Notes: generated by a model not told the origin, from the letters alone. A stretch of DNA of 64,000 nt from Bacillota bacterium (GCA_029555205.1 JAKPTB010000036.1:1-64000), one strand, 5' to 3'; shown: positions 52,738-62,321, counted from the stretch's first letter. Made by a program: numbers and translations.

Positions 52738-52921
52738 TGCCTTCACCTCAGCATGCCATTTATTTTGGAACAGGTAAATTAAATTAATGGTTTTTCGCCG
52801 TGATATTGCGCGTATATGTTTACACCCGGATACTGTCTGTACCCGAGTGCTCTATATAAAAAGAATACAAATACATTTTATAATAGTAATATATAATTGC
52901 TTGCTTAGGCAACTACTATTA

Positions 52922-52942
52922 TATATAGTGGTATGTTTAAAA
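52922..52942 (-). promoter_or_regulatory. Motif shared with PadR region, copy near cofactor operon
   Basis: TATATAGTGGTATGTTTAA and two further A match the sequence at 54141 with two changes. The preceding 40 bases (TAATAGTAATATATAATTGC, a spacer, GCAACTACTATTATATA) form a loose inverted repeat. It lies about 185 bases upstream of the MoeA-like gene. Confidence 0.5.
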
Positions 52943-52990
52943 GTCAAGACTAATTATTTTACCTGAACCGGCTGTTTTATGGTTCAAGTC

Positions 52991-53461
52991 TTATTTTGAG
53001 GCCGGAATATCCTTGCCGCCCGCGGGCAGCACGCGACTTACAAAAATACCCCTACCACTGCAAATATTCTTATGACTTCCAGACTTTATGATACACTCGG
53101 TCAGGATTATGGTACTGCCCCTGTGGACGATCCGGCCCTCGGCAGTTAATTCATCACCAACACTGGGCTTGCCAAGGTAATTAACCGTTAATTCAGCGGT
53201 AACCGCCTGAAGACCAAGGGAACGTACTGCGCCTCCCATGCAAGTGTCCGCCATTGTGGCCAAAACACCCCCGTGGATCCCATCTGTGTAGTTTTTACAC
53301 TTGTCCTCCAATAATAAAGAAAGGCGGCAATAACCCTCGGCAAGACTGTCAATTTTTATACCCACCCATTCAGCAAAAGGACTCATCCGGTATTGACGGA
53401 AGATTTCCTCAACATTGGCGGAAGTGCTTATATTTCCCCTGGTTTCTTTATTTAGCTGCAT
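52991..53461 (-). CDS. PaaI-type hotdog thioesterase
   Basis: 156 residues from ATG 53461 behind GGGAGTG; the frame continues to 53548 without a better start. The hotdog fold is indicated by MSPFAEWVGIKIDSLAEGYCRLSLLLED near 24-51, the catalytic GIHGGVLATMADTCMGGAVRS near 61-81 (HGG followed by an Asp), and AVTAELTVNYLGKPSVGDELTAEG near 86-110. PaaI proteins free CoA from aryl- or acyl-CoA dead ends, consistent with aromatic acid metabolism. The PadR gene ends just upstream (68-base gap), and the two may be cotranscribed. Confidence 0.88.
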   Translation of the reverse strand: MQLNKETRGNISTSANVEEIFRQYRMSPFAEWVGIKIDSLAEGYCRLSLLLEDKCKNYTDGIHGGVLATMADTCMGGAVRSLGLQAVTAELTVNYLGKPSVGDELTAEGRIVHRGSTIILTECIIKSGSHKNICSGRGIFVSRVLPAGGKDIPASK

Positions 53462-53528
53462 TTTATCACTCCCCAACCCGGAAAGGGCGCCGAAAATGTT
53501 TCCAGCAACAAGCTTCAGTTTTTGTTCT

Positions 53529-54080
53529 CTAAGGGCTCGTATTGGCACAAACAGCTTCCGTTGTTAATTCTTTAATAATTTGCTGTAAAAACTTTTCTTC
53601 AGCTTCACGGAAAAAAATCAAATTCCTTGACACAGCGCCCTCCTTAAAATCCCTGGGGTTGGAAGCAATTTCTCTCAACCTCCTGAGATTTGCCTTGCCT
53701 CTGGCAAGCCTTTGCTTTAAACAACCGGCTATTTCCTCAGGTGATAAAAGGTCGGAAGTTTCAAGACCGACAGTGAGGTCAAAGTAAAGCCACTCGAAAC
53801 TGGAAAGAAGCTTTTTAGATGCTTCTTTCAGGGCTATTTTACCTGCTTCTGTAATATAGTATCTTTTCCTGTCGGGCATTCTGCCTTCCTTTTCCCTTTT
53901 AGAATAAACCAGTTCCCTCTCCTCAAGTCTTTTTAACACCTGATAGATGGAAGCCACCCCAATCCTGACCCATTTCCTCATGTCCCTACTGTCAATTATT
54001 TTGTCAATTTCATAGGCGTAGGAGGGTTTTTCATTTACAATACTGAGCAAAATTACCTCAATATTCGATAATATTTGCAC
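53529..54080 (-). CDS. PadR-family transcriptional regulator
   Basis: 183 residues. The winged helix of PadR is visible: VILLSIVNEKPSYAYEIDKII near 8-28, WVRIGVASIYQVLKRLEERELVYSKREKEGRMPDRKRYYITEAGKIAL near 37-84, followed by a C-terminal helical part for dimerisation. PadR proteins sense phenolic acids or other compounds and repress nearby genes. It sits upstream of the thioesterase gene, and a 19-base motif occurs both before it and before the MoeA-like operon, so it may control both. GGGGGTAAACA-like sequence precedes the ATG. Confidence 0.88.
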   Translation of the reverse strand: MQILSNIEVILLSIVNEKPSYAYEIDKIIDSRDMRKWVRIGVASIYQVLKRLEERELVYSKREKEGRMPDRKRYYITEAGKIALKEASKKLLSSFEWLYFDLTVGLETSDLLSPEEIAGCLKQRLARGKANLRRLREIASNPRDFKEGAVSRNLIFFREAEEKFLQQIIKELTTEAVCANTSP

Positions 54081-54321
54081 ATTGTTTACCCCCTTAATAC
54101 AGAATTCTTACATCTTAAGAACTAAGTACCTTTAGTATATTATATAGTAGTATGCTTAAAAAATAAATACCCTTTAAATAAATAAAATGGTTTATCCTGA
54201 CATTGGTTTGTTTTGCATGTTAAAGTCTCGAAATTCCAAATACCAGCATGTTTTTAGACGATTCGAATCTGATTTGAGGGTTACAAAATACCAGCCGTAA
54301 GATCAAGATTTGATTTTTACT
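54081..54321. other. PadR promoter region
   Basis: AT-rich, no gene. Holds the shared motif at 54141 and TATAAT-like words on the minus strand (TATATAATATAC near 54145-54134). Confidence 0.4.
54141..54161 (-). promoter_or_regulatory. Motif shared with cofactor operon, copy at PadR gene
   Basis: TATATAGTAGTATGCTTAA and two further A, 19 of 21 positions identical with 52922-52942. About 60 bases upstream of the PadR start and overlapping its likely promoter, so an autoregulatory operator is plausible. Confidence 0.55.
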
Positions 54322-54366
54322 GATCATAAAAAAGCAGGGGTTAATACACCCTGCTTGTTTATGATC
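54322..54366 (-). terminator. Intrinsic terminator of cyclophilin gene
   Basis: An extended inverted repeat with GATCATAAA and TTTATGATC ends and GCAGGG/CCCTGC core; on the minus strand the core is followed by six T. About 110 bases after the stop at 54476. Confidence 0.65.
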
Positions 54367-54475
54367 GGTCCCATGGAAATATAACAAACCCGTCATTCCC
54401 AGCTGTGTACCTCAAAAGCAACAGGGCCTGCCCCTGTTAAAAATTAGAACTAACGGGCAGTTTCAACCTCATTTC

Positions 54476-54907
54476 TCAACTCTCAACAATAGTGACTTTA
54501 TTCATCCTGTCACCCTGATTAATTTTGTCTACCACATCCATACCTTCAATGACTTTGCCGAAAACGGTATGCACACCGTCAAGATGAGGCTGGGACTCGT
54601 AAACAATAAAAAACTGGCTTCCGCCGGTATCGCGGCCCCGGTGAGCCATGGAAACGGAACCACGTTCGTGCCTGTGCGGGTTTCCCTTGGTTTCACAGGG
54701 AATGGTATAGCCCGGGCCACCGGTTCCATTACCGGCAGGACAGCCCCCCTGGGCTACAAACCCCTTGATCACACGATGAAATGAGAGTCCGTCATAAAAA
54801 CCCTCATTAATCAGTTTTTCAAAATTAGCTACAGTACCCGGCGCCTCCTTTTCAAATAACTCTATTACGATATTTCCCTGATCCATTTCGATGATTGCTT
54901 TTTTCAT
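54476..54907 (-). CDS. Peptidyl-prolyl cis-trans isomerase, cyclophilin type
   Basis: 143 residues, the compact bacterial form. AAGGAGG precedes the ATG. Active-site marks: [20 protein letters not shown] near 42-61 (catalytic Arg in FHRV), [20 protein letters not shown] near 82-101 and [18 protein letters not shown] near 108-125. It helps fold proteins in the cytoplasm; no signal peptide. Housekeeping; monocistronic. Confidence 0.92.
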   Translation of the reverse strand: MKKAIIEMDQGNIVIELFEKEAPGTVANFEKLINEGFYDGLSFHRVIKGFVAQGGCPAGNGTGGPGYTIPCETKGNPHRHERGSVSMAHRGRDTGGSQFFIVYESQPHLDGVHTVFGKVIEGMDVVDKINQGDRMNKVTIVES

Positions 54908-55003
54908 TCCGGTTCCTCCTTTGTGTTTCAGTTAATAATACCACTTATAATACGGCGATGCTATACAGAATTAAAAAACAACGGCTTCAAGAGGGCCGGG
55001 GTT

Positions 55004-55507
55004 TTATTCCGACATCCTTTTATGTTTCCGGGCTATTTCCGGAAAGAATTTTTCAATCATTTCCCTTACCCTTTCAATCCTGTCTCTAACTTCCCTGCTG
55101 TAGAACAATACCATTTCCCTTACCGGTGTCTCACCCCTGATAATTAAGGCCAGGTTGTTTATTCCGGCAACTTCGTCATGATTAACTATCCAGCGGTACA
55201 GTTCCATTAATTCGTATATTAGCTTTTGATGTTTTACTGGACTGAAGAAATTGCACCGTAGCATTATTTCCAGATTATGCAGGTGAATCCTGATTACCCA
55301 AAGATCGTCTTTAATGAATAAATCCTTATTGCCAATACATTGCGTTTCATTTAAAAATTGAAGCAACACAATTTCCTTGAATTTTTTTTCTTTATATATA
55401 TCGCTTGCCCTGAAAAGCGACCAGGTTAAAACACCGCCCAGCAGGGCAATAATAATCTGGTGATATTCCACTAAGGTTTTGAGAAGGTAACCGGGCAAAT
55501 CCAACAC
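55004..55507 (-). CDS. Unrecognised protein with N-terminal membrane segment
   Basis: 167 residues. Residues 12-32 (VEYHQIIIALLGGVLTWSLF) look like one membrane-spanning or anchoring helix, the rest is helical, cytoplasm-like and charged (KKFKEIVLLQFLNETQ; REVRDRIERVREMIEKFFPE). No family comes to mind. It ends about 97 bases before the cyclophilin gene's start, on the same strand. A weak purine-rich stretch lies before the start. Confidence 0.6.
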   Translation of the reverse strand: MLDLPGYLLKTLVEYHQIIIALLGGVLTWSLFRASDIYKEKKFKEIVLLQFLNETQCIGNKDLFIKDDLWVIRIHLHNLEIMLRCNFFSPVKHQKLIYELMELYRWIVNHDEVAGINNLALIIRGETPVREMVLFYSREVRDRIERVREMIEKFFPEIARKHKRMSE

Positions 55508-55674
55508 AATTCCACCGTTGTTGTTTTTTGCACATAGAAGCAGTTATGGCATATCCCTATTATACCCTGGAATTTTTTTAAAATGCCAAAACCGGCCGGT
55601 TTTTCTTTGGCCTCAGTCCACCCTTCACTTCCGGCCTTGCCCTGGCTGATATTTTATTCGAAAATTTATCCGGA

Positions 55675-57132
55675 TCAGGATATTTCCTTTTTATAGTGCC
55701 GGTCTTTTTTTTCCCGGGGCTGGTCAAATTCCTGGGGCATCAGGTCCTGAGCCTGGATCAGGCGCGTAGCTTTATCCACAAGATCCGGAACTTCGATGCC
55801 GGCGCCCGTAGAAGCGCCCAGTTCCTTGAATTTCCGGGCTGTTACCAGAACCCTCCGCTCAAGTGTGCCCACGGCCTTATTATAGGCCTCCACAGAATGA
55901 TCCAGACCTTTTTTTAAATCATGGAAGTGGCCGGTCAGGTTTTGAATACGTTCGTACAGTGTTTTCCCCAGACTGCTGATAGCCTGGGCGTTTTCAGCAA
56001 TTTTTTCCTGTCTCCAGCCGTAAGCCACTGCCCTCAGCAGGGCAATTAGAGTCGTGGGGGTTGCCAGGATCACCTTCTGTTCGACACCAAATTCAATAAG
56101 GGCAGGGTCTTGTTCCAGAGCAGCGCTGAAAAAAGTCTCCCCGGGCAAGAACATTACGGCAAACTCCGGCGACGGCGCAAACTGCTCCCAGTAGGCCTTG
56201 CTGCCCAACTGGGAAAGGTGGGTCCGGATCTGCCTGGCATGGTCTTTTAGTTTCGCTGCCCTCTCAGTTTCATCCCGGGCGTCCAAAGCTTCCAGATAGG
56301 CCTGCAGGGGGGCTTTGGAATCAACCACGATATTCTTACGGTTGGGCAACCGGACGATCAGGTCCGGGCGCAAACTGCCGGGTCCGGATCCGGCGGACTC
56401 CTGCTGATGAAAATCGCAATACTCCACCATTCCGGCCAGCTCGACAACCCGTTTCAGCTGGATTTCCCCCCAGCGGCCCCGGACCGACGGCGACCTCAAG
56501 GCCTTGACCAGATTTGCGGTTTCAGTCTGCAGCCTGGCCTGGCTGGAAGACATCAATTTTACCTGTTCTGTAAGGCTGGCATAAGCATCTATGCGGGATT
56601 TTTCAAGATCCTGAATTGTATTTTCAACCTTTTCCAGGGATTCCTTGAGCGGCTTAATCAGTTCGTCAACAGCTTTTTGCCTGGCCTCAAGGTCGCCCCT
56701 GGCATGGTCCTGAAATTTCTCCAGAGTTGTTTGCGCCAGTTCCAGAAAAGCCCGGTTGTTGCTCTTGAGGGCATCGGCGGACAGGGCTTTAAATGCGTCA
56801 GTAAGCTGCTGCCGCGCCTCCTCCAGGAGAGCCAGTTTCCCTGCTGCCCCCCTGCGCTCTTCCTGCAGCTTTGCTTCTAGTTCCGATACTTTTTTTGTCT
56901 CCTCTATGTACTGAATTTTAAGACGTTCGACCTCGCCGGCATGGTTTGTAAGAACTGCCCTCAGCTCAGCGAGCTGTAAATCCCTGCCCTGGATCCGCTC
57001 CTGGAGAACCGCGCACTCAGCTTCCACCTCTGTCCTGGATTTTAAAGCCTGCTGGAGCCTGCCCCGGAGCACCAAATAGACAGCCAGCCCTCCTGCCGAA
57101 AAGCCCGCCGTTAGAAACAGCAATACATCCAT
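55675..57132 (-). CDS. rmuC: RmuC-family DNA recombination protein
   Basis: 485 residues from ATG 57132 (an in-frame GTG at 57144 touches GGCGGA). Residues 1-20 are hydrophobic, an N-terminal anchor; residues 25-160 form a long coiled coil (Leu/Glu/Lys-rich, e.g. [20 protein letters not shown]). The RmuC domain follows: [24 protein letters not shown] near 217-240, [26 protein letters not shown] near 252-277, [16 protein letters not shown] near 320-335, and [15 protein letters not shown] near 362-376, with the PD-(D/E)XK-like residues. RmuC limits inversion of short repeats and is thought to be a nuclease. No linked partner. Confidence 0.88.
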   Translation of the reverse strand: MDVLLFLTAGFSAGGLAVYLVLRGRLQQALKSRTEVEAECAVLQERIQGRDLQLAELRAVLTNHAGEVERLKIQYIEETKKVSELEAKLQEERRGAAGKLALLEEARQQLTDAFKALSADALKSNNRAFLELAQTTLEKFQDHARGDLEARQKAVDELIKPLKESLEKVENTIQDLEKSRIDAYASLTEQVKLMSSSQARLQTETANLVKALRSPSVRGRWGEIQLKRVVELAGMVEYCDFHQQESAGSGPGSLRPDLIVRLPNRKNIVVDSKAPLQAYLEALDARDETERAAKLKDHARQIRTHLSQLGSKAYWEQFAPSPEFAVMFLPGETFFSAALEQDPALIEFGVEQKVILATPTTLIALLRAVAYGWRQEKIAENAQAISSLGKTLYERIQNLTGHFHDLKKGLDHSVEAYNKAVGTLERRVLVTARKFKELGASTGAGIEVPDLVDKATRLIQAQDLMPQEFDQPREKKDRHYKKEIS

Positions 57133-57380
57133 CCTGTTTTTCACTCCGCCTTTTAATAATTCTTAAAGTTTTTTATAACCGGTGTATGAAAAATTTTTTC
57201 CGGTTAAAAATATTTATTATGCACAAATATCCAAAAAACATTTAAAAAATTCTTTAAATTTTTATCCGGATCTTCACTGCCTGATTCTTTCACTTGCAGG
57301 AACTAATGGAAGGTATGTCAAATACACAATAGTCCTAAGTTACAAACAAGGTCAATACATAGCAAGGGTGGAGGGACCAG

Positions 57381-58841
57381 ATGTTAGTTAATCAACTTAT
57401 CTTACGGGGCGCAGCCGGTAAAGCTGCCCTGCGCGAAAAAGAGGCGATTTACAGTTATGCGCAGCTTCAAGCCCGGACAGGCAGTTTTCGGGATTATTTA
57501 TATGCCCGGGGAATCCGGGAAAGGGATAACGTCGCCCTTTTTGCCAAAAACTCGGCTGATTTTATTATCAGCTATATGGCAGTAGTCAGCCTGGGCGCCG
57601 TGGTGGTACCGCTCAACACAATGCTGACCCCCCGGGAAATCGCCTTCATTTTGAAAGACTCCCGGGTCAAGCACATCATCACAGATAAAAAACTGGATTT
57701 AGCCGGGCAGTATCAGGACGGCCAGCTGCCGCCGGAACAGTTGTTAACCTCCCGGATCAACCAGGAAGTGAACAGGGCAACCTATCCGGCCGCCCCCGAA
57801 ATCCCTGTCCGGGAAACAGCTCCCTGTGTAATCCTGTATACATCCGGCACCACAGGCCGCCCCAAGGGCGCCCTGCTGTCCCACCGCAACCTGGTTAGTG
57901 ACGCCCGTTCATTTTCAGCAGTCACAGGGGCCCGCACCGATGATAACTTTCTCTGCGTGCTGCCGATGTTTCACAGCTTCGGCTGGACCTGCTGCGTGCT
58001 TACAGCCCTTTTCAACGGTGCTTCCCTGACCATCCTCGAATCCTTCCAACCCAGGGAGGTAATCGCAACAATCAAGGAAAAGGGTGTCACCGTAGTCATG
58101 GGCGTACCGGCCATGTACGGCTTTTATGCTTCAATGGCCACGCCCGCTGATCTGGCCGGGGTGCGTTTGTTTGCTTCGGGCGGTGCTTCCCTGCCCCTGG
58201 AGATTCTGAACATCTTCTACGAAAAAACCGGGAAACGGGTTATTGAAGGATACGGCCTCTCTGAAGCCTCTCCTGCCGTTTGCTTCAATCCCATGCACGC
58301 CACAAAACCAGGCTCAGTGGGCCTGGCTCTCCCGGACGTGGAAGTAAAGGTAGTTAAGGATGACGGAAGCGAAGCCGCTTGCCGGGAAGTAGGTGAACTG
58401 ATCGTCCGGGGGCCAAACGTCATGCTGGGCTACTACGGCCTGCCCGATGAAAGTGCCGAAGCCCTCAAGGACGGCTGGCTCTATACCGGCGACCTGGCTT
58501 ATCGCGATGAAGAAGGTTATATTTTTATCGTAGATCGCAAAAAGGATATAATCATCGTCAGCGGCCTCAATGTCTATCCCAGGGAAGTGGAAGAGATTCT
58601 CTACCAGTACCCTGCCGTGAAAGAAGCGGCCGTAATCGGAAAGCCGGATAAAAAACGCGGTGAAATTGTCTGCGCCTACGTAGTGGTTAAAGAGGGCCAG
58701 AAATTAAATAAAAAGGACCTGATTGTCTTCCTCAAGGCCAACCTTGCTTCTTACAAACTGCCCAGGGAGATTATCGAAATGGAAGCCTTGCCCAAAAATG
58801 CCACGGGGAAAATTCTTAAAAAAGAATTGCGGGAATTCTAA
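57381..58841 (+). CDS. Long-chain-type acyl-CoA synthetase (AMP-forming)
   Basis: 486 residues from ATG 57381 behind GGTGGAGGG. The AMP-forming ligase motifs are present: LYTSGTTGRPKGALLSH near 149-165, YGLSEASPAV near 288-297, GWLYTGDLAYRDEEGYIFIVDRKKDIIIVSGLNVYPREVE near 366-405, and the Lys in PKNATGKILKKELREF at the C-terminus. It makes acyl-CoA from a fatty or aryl acid, ATP and CoA. Only plus-strand gene in this stretch; no operon partner. It differs in family from the PaaK ligases, so is probably for a different acid class. Confidence 0.9.
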   Translation: MLVNQLILRGAAGKAALREKEAIYSYAQLQARTGSFRDYLYARGIRERDNVALFAKNSADFIISYMAVVSLGAVVVPLNTMLTPREIAFILKDSRVKHIITDKKLDLAGQYQDGQLPPEQLLTSRINQEVNRATYPAAPEIPVRETAPCVILYTSGTTGRPKGALLSHRNLVSDARSFSAVTGARTDDNFLCVLPMFHSFGWTCCVLTALFNGASLTILESFQPREVIATIKEKGVTVVMGVPAMYGFYASMATPADLAGVRLFASGGASLPLEILNIFYEKTGKRVIEGYGLSEASPAVCFNPMHATKPGSVGLALPDVEVKVVKDDGSEAACREVGELIVRGPNVMLGYYGLPDESAEALKDGWLYTGDLAYRDEEGYIFIVDRKKDIIIVSGLNVYPREVEEILYQYPAVKEAAVIGKPDKKRGEIVCAYVVVKEGQKLNKKDLIVFLKANLASYKLPREIIEMEALPKNATGKILKKELREF

Positions 58842-58902
58842 ACAGATCAGGTTAATCAAAAAAAGCACTGATGCCGTGCCTGGTTTTTCCCGGTTAACGG
58901 TA

Positions 58903-59187
58903 TTAGCGCTTTTCTTTCTTTTCTTTTTCTTTGATTTCCTGTCTTGATTGCCCTTCCATCCCCTTCTTAGCTACCCAGGCATGCTTGCAGTCCAGGCACC
59001 TCCACGAACTCTTGCCAATTAGGACAAAAAATGAAAAAAGAAGAATTATTCCCGCTAAAAACCAGAGCGGTGGAAACCTGGTTGCCAGCCAGACCAGGCA
59101 TCCTCCACTGGCAAGGAGGGTCAGGAACATGGACCAGGAGCTGATTTTTTGCACATTAATGGAGCCACAGCGTGGACACCGGGACAA
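58903..59187 (-). CDS. Small zinc-ribbon membrane protein
   Basis: About 94 residues from TTG 59187 (AGGAGG eight bases upstream); GTG 59193 is an alternative start. Residues 1-15 carry a zinc ribbon (CPRCGS) and residues 60-70 a second CxxC (CLDCKHAWV), on either side of two hydrophobic segments (FLTLLASGGCLVWLATRF; PLWFLAGIILLFSFFVLIG). A Lys/Glu-rich tail ends it. Such proteins occur widely in Firmicutes without a known role. Confidence 0.65.
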   Translation of the reverse strand: MSRCPRCGSINVQKISSWSMFLTLLASGGCLVWLATRFPPLWFLAGIILLFSFFVLIGKSSWRCLDCKHAWVAKKGMEGQSRQEIKEKEKKEKR

Positions 59188-59454
59188 AACCACTACCTCC
59201 TGTTTACAGTTTAAAACCGCATTTCAAGTAAACAAAACAATACTCCCGGGAGGCTGAATCAGCCGGTAGAAGAATAACCCAGGTAATTTTATCATATTTC
59301 GCGAAAATAATCTATTGATGAAAATCGTGATAAAAACCGGCACTGCATCTTTTCCAGAACGCCGGCGCCCGGTTTTAAGATTACACAGCCGGGTTAGTAA
59401 CTCAGGATCTTAATCATTCAGTTAATGTTTCCCTTGGTTTCAGGAGGACATTAT

Positions 59455-59733
59455 ATGTATACCAGGCAATCCCCCGTCCTGACCTGCGCTTGCTGCGGCT
59501 ACAGGGGCACCATGAAATTCCTTGTTAATTACTGCGAAAGGGACCTGGAAACGTTAAAAAGCCCCTGCGGCTACCTGGTTCATAACATTTTACAGCCCTG
59601 GGGCGTTGCCTACGAACTCTTACAGTGCCCGTCATGCGCCACAGTCCTTTTAATCAAAATTGAATGGCATGACGCCTGGGAGCCGGAAGACTACATTGTG
59701 ACGGTTTTGTACCCCAATTGCCCCGGCTCCTGA
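59455..59733 (+). CDS. Small Cys-rich hypothetical protein
   Basis: 92 residues from ATG 59455 behind CAGGAGG; the frame is open upstream to 59425. CACCGYRG near residues 11-18, a single Cys pair, then CGYL and CPSCATVLLIKIEW near 58-71 give two CxxC-type pairs, a probable zinc ribbon. Trp-rich end (WHDAWEPEDY). I do not recognise a family. It converges with the small membrane gene of the ger operon. Confidence 0.55.
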   Translation: MYTRQSPVLTCACCGYRGTMKFLVNYCERDLETLKSPCGYLVHNILQPWGVAYELLQCPSCATVLLIKIEWHDAWEPEDYIVTVLYPNCPGS

Positions 59734-59771
59734 TCCTCCCCGGCCAAAAAACAAGGTCTGAAGTTAAACTT

Positions 59772-59942
59772 TTAAAAGCTCTCCCTGAAATAAAGGGCAT
59801 AAACCGCCAGGGCCATGGTAAAGGCAGCCAGCATAAAAATTCCAACGGCCCCCCGCCGGTACCCTTTTTTCAGGGCCCACTGCCCGTAGGTAAAGGTGTA
59901 GTAGCTGACGACCAGGGGAACAATGAGCAGGAACCATTTCAT
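59772..59942 (-). CDS. Small membrane protein at end of ger operon
   Basis: 56 residues. Its ATG at 59942 overlaps the GerC stop in an ATGA arrangement, and AGGAGG stands just before it, so it is translated with GerC. The sequence MKWFLLIVPLVVSYYTFTYG, a basic loop (LKKGYRRG) and a second hydrophobic segment (IFMLAAFTMALAVYALYF) suggest a two-segment membrane protein. Its position as fourth gene of the germinant-receptor operon suggests a role in the receptor, similar in idea to small GerD/GerQ-like partners elsewhere, but the family is unknown to me. Confidence 0.6.
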   Translation of the reverse strand: MKWFLLIVPLVVSYYTFTYGQWALKKGYRRGAVGIFMLAAFTMALAVYALYFRESF

Positions 59943-61237
59943 CCCTGTCCTCCTCCTCTGACAGGCATGGTTTTTAACTGGAGCCCGGTTCTCCGGATCC
60001 GGCTGTGGACCGTCACATTCACTTCAGCCTCCGGGTAATGATCAAGCCAGCGGAATTCTTCCCAGGCTGATAATGTCCAGAAATGATGCTTGACCTTCTC
60101 GCCGAAACCGATGATGTCAGACCTGAACTCCTCCTGGGTGCGCCGGATTAATTCCTGGCATCCCCGCTGGATTTCAAGGGAAACGGCTTCCTCCAGAACA
60201 GCTTTATTTTCTTTAGTCTCATAGTCAATACCGCTCATAATCCCGATAATTTCCGGCTCCAGGTAGATCTCAACATCAATGGCCACATTCCCTTCCGGGT
60301 CAATCTCCGTCCTGATTTTTGGGCTGCGCGCCTGTTTTACCAAAAGTGCCACCACTTCCGGTTCGGCCGCCAGGGGATCCGCTACTGTCAGTTTACCCTC
60401 ACGGAATTTCCCCTGGAGCATCAGAAGGTATCTTGCCTCTTCCCCCCCTATGACGCCCACCATCCGATCCCCCCGGAACACCGCGTTTCCTATGATCTGC
60501 GCCGGATTCCCCCCTCTGACGGGCACCTCCCCGGCTTTGTAATCACCCAGGACATGTCTCCCGCCGTCCCCTGCCGCCGGTGCGGCAGTTCCCCGGCCGC
60601 CCTCCCGGATTGCCACCAGGGGGCTAGTCCCCTCCACTGAAAGGGCCTTTAACTCATTGTAAAAGTGCACAAGCAGGGTACTGGCGTAAAGACCGTGGTC
60701 CCCGCTAAGTTCCCTGATCAGCTCAAACTGTTTGGTGGGGCTTAGTTCCAGCAAAGGCTTGTTCTTTTCAATAAAATCCCTGGCGCTCCCCCTGCTGACC
60801 AGGACCAGGGCTGTTCCCCGCAGCTCGCGGTAGCGGAGCAGGGGAAGCAGCAGATCGTGCAGCCCTTCCCTGGCCAGTTCTTCCGAAATAATATAGGCTT
60901 TGGTGTGCAGAAGCGACAGCTTCCGGTCGACGCTGGTGTCGAATAAGTTCAGGGAGGGAATAACAGCGCTGCTTTCTACGCTCATGATCACCGTACTGCC
61001 AAGGCCTCCCTCACCGGCGCTGCCGCCGCCGGAAGCGCCGCCGGCGCCTGCCCCGGCTATGTTCTGGGGATTGGCAATGCTGATGGTTACCAGATACCTG
61101 TCCTGTTCCCCCCGGTCTATGCCGATGGACAATATATAGGCTACTTCGTCCGTCTCCCGGCTGCCCCAGCATCCGCCGGCTGTGAGCACAACCATCAATG
61201 TAAGAAGACAGAGGACCAGGATCCTAACTGCCGGCAC
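59939..61237 (-). CDS. gerC: Ger(x)C-family germinant receptor lipoprotein
   Basis: 432 residues. N-terminal lipoprotein signal: VLCLLTLMVVLTAGGCWGSRE with the lipid-binding Cys near residue 23. Family stretches include EVAYILSIGIDRGE, LLLPLLRYRELRGTALVLVSRG near 127-148 and the conserved C-terminal part from GNAVFRGDRMVGVIGGEEARYLLML near 246 to the end. Residues about 65-77 are a Gly/Ala-rich loop (GAGAGGASGGGSAGEGG), unusual in length. GerC is the outer, lipid-anchored subunit of the germinant receptor in the spore inner membrane. It overlaps GerB by 14 bases and the small membrane gene by four. Confidence 0.9.
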   Translation of the reverse strand: MPAVRILVLCLLTLMVVLTAGGCWGSRETDEVAYILSIGIDRGEQDRYLVTISIANPQNIAGAGAGGASGGGSAGEGGLGSTVIMSVESSAVIPSLNLFDTSVDRKLSLLHTKAYIISEELAREGLHDLLLPLLRYRELRGTALVLVSRGSARDFIEKNKPLLELSPTKQFELIRELSGDHGLYASTLLVHFYNELKALSVEGTSPLVAIREGGRGTAAPAAGDGGRHVLGDYKAGEVPVRGGNPAQIIGNAVFRGDRMVGVIGGEEARYLLMLQGKFREGKLTVADPLAAEPEVVALLVKQARSPKIRTEIDPEGNVAIDVEIYLEPEIIGIMSGIDYETKENKAVLEEAVSLEIQRGCQELIRRTQEEFRSDIIGFGEKVKHHFWTLSAWEEFRWLDHYPEAEVNVTVHSRIRRTGLQLKTMPVRGGGQG

Positions 61238-62321
61238 GTCGGCCCCTCCCCCTCAACCAGTAAAATGCCAGCACAAGGACCGGGATTAAATAGCTTGGAA
61301 CCAGGGCAAAGGGCCTCAGGAAAACTAAATCCAGCCTGACCGAAGCGGGCATATCCAGCGGCAGCAGGCTGAATATGAACATAACCAGGCCCAGGGGCCA
61401 GATCAGCGGACGATAATCCGGCAGCTTCAGCAACCTGGTCAGGGAAACCGTGGCCCCGTAAAGGGTGAGGGCGATCTTCAGGGCTCCCGCCACGCTCCAG
61501 ATGATTACAAAGACCGCATCAACCCGCTGAAAGAATCGGCCCAGATAGATCAGCCTGGCCAACTTGTAGAAAGGCAGGGTAAACTCGGTCAGGGATTGGT
61601 AATGAATGGTCATGGTCAAGGTTAACATAAGCGCCACCCCAAGCCCGTATGCTATCAGCATGGCCCGGAAGCCGATGCTGCGGAACTTCCCGGCTCCACC
61701 CATGGCCTGGACCAGCACCGCCGCCAGGATAATTTCAGTGACAGCGGCGGTGCTGAGGGAACCATTCCCAAAAACCCGGAGAGGTCCCGTGCCCAAAAGG
61801 GGAAAAAGGTTATCCAGGTCGTACTGGGGGATCATGGCCAGGAGGAGGAGGGCAATACCCCCCAGCACGTACAGGTAGGAAAGACGGGACGTCCGGGCCA
61901 GGGCCTCGATGCCCAGGTAGGCTCCTGCCAGGCCCATGGCCAGAAACGACACAGTGACAACGCTGACGGGTGTTTCGGGCAGGGCGGTAATAATCATGGC
62001 CTCGGCGAACTCCCTTGTAAACAGGGCACCTACGGCTAAAAAGAAGGAGACGGTAACAAGATTAAAAACCGTACCCAGCACCGGCCCGAAAACCTCTTCG
62101 GTAATTTCAATGATGGTTTTATCGGGATATTTATTTAAAATAACCGACATCACGTACACACCGGCCAGGGCTATGACCAGTCCTCCCGGCAGCGTCAGCC
62201 AGGCGGCTGTTCCCCCAATTTCAGCAAGACTTCTAGGGTACGGTAAAAAAAACCTGGCGATGTTGGAGATGGCCAGCAGGATCACTGCCTCTGCCGGTCC
62301 GAAACTGCCTTCTTTGATTAT
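61224..62321 (-). CDS. gerB: GerB-family germinant receptor permease
   Basis: The first usual start in this frame is GTG 62285, but upstream codons read IKEGSFGPAEAVILLAISN, the conserved beginning of the family, and ATA 62321 overlaps the GerA stop (ATAA) with AGGGGTG seven bases before it. I therefore take ATA 62321 as the probable start, about 365 residues; GTG 62285 is the conservative alternative (353). Ten or so membrane segments, including ARFFLPYPRSLAEIGGTAAWLTLPGGLVIALAG. GerB is the transporter-fold subunit that probably binds the germinant. Middle gene of the receptor operon. Confidence 0.88.
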   Translation of the reverse strand: MIKEGSFGPAEAVILLAISNIARFFLPYPRSLAEIGGTAAWLTLPGGLVIALAGVYVMSVILNKYPDKTIIEITEEVFGPVLGTVFNLVTVSFFLAVGALFTREFAEAMIITALPETPVSVVTVSFLAMGLAGAYLGIEALARTSRLSYLYVLGGIALLLLAMIPQYDLDNLFPLLGTGPLRVFGNGSLSTAAVTEIILAAVLVQAMGGAGKFRSIGFRAMLIAYGLGVALMLTLTMTIHYQSLTEFTLPFYKLARLIYLGRFFQRVDAVFVIIWSVAGALKIALTLYGATVSLTRLLKLPDYRPLIWPLGLVMFIFSLLPLDMPASVRLDLVFLRPFALVPSYLIPVLVLAFYWLRGRGRRAGS

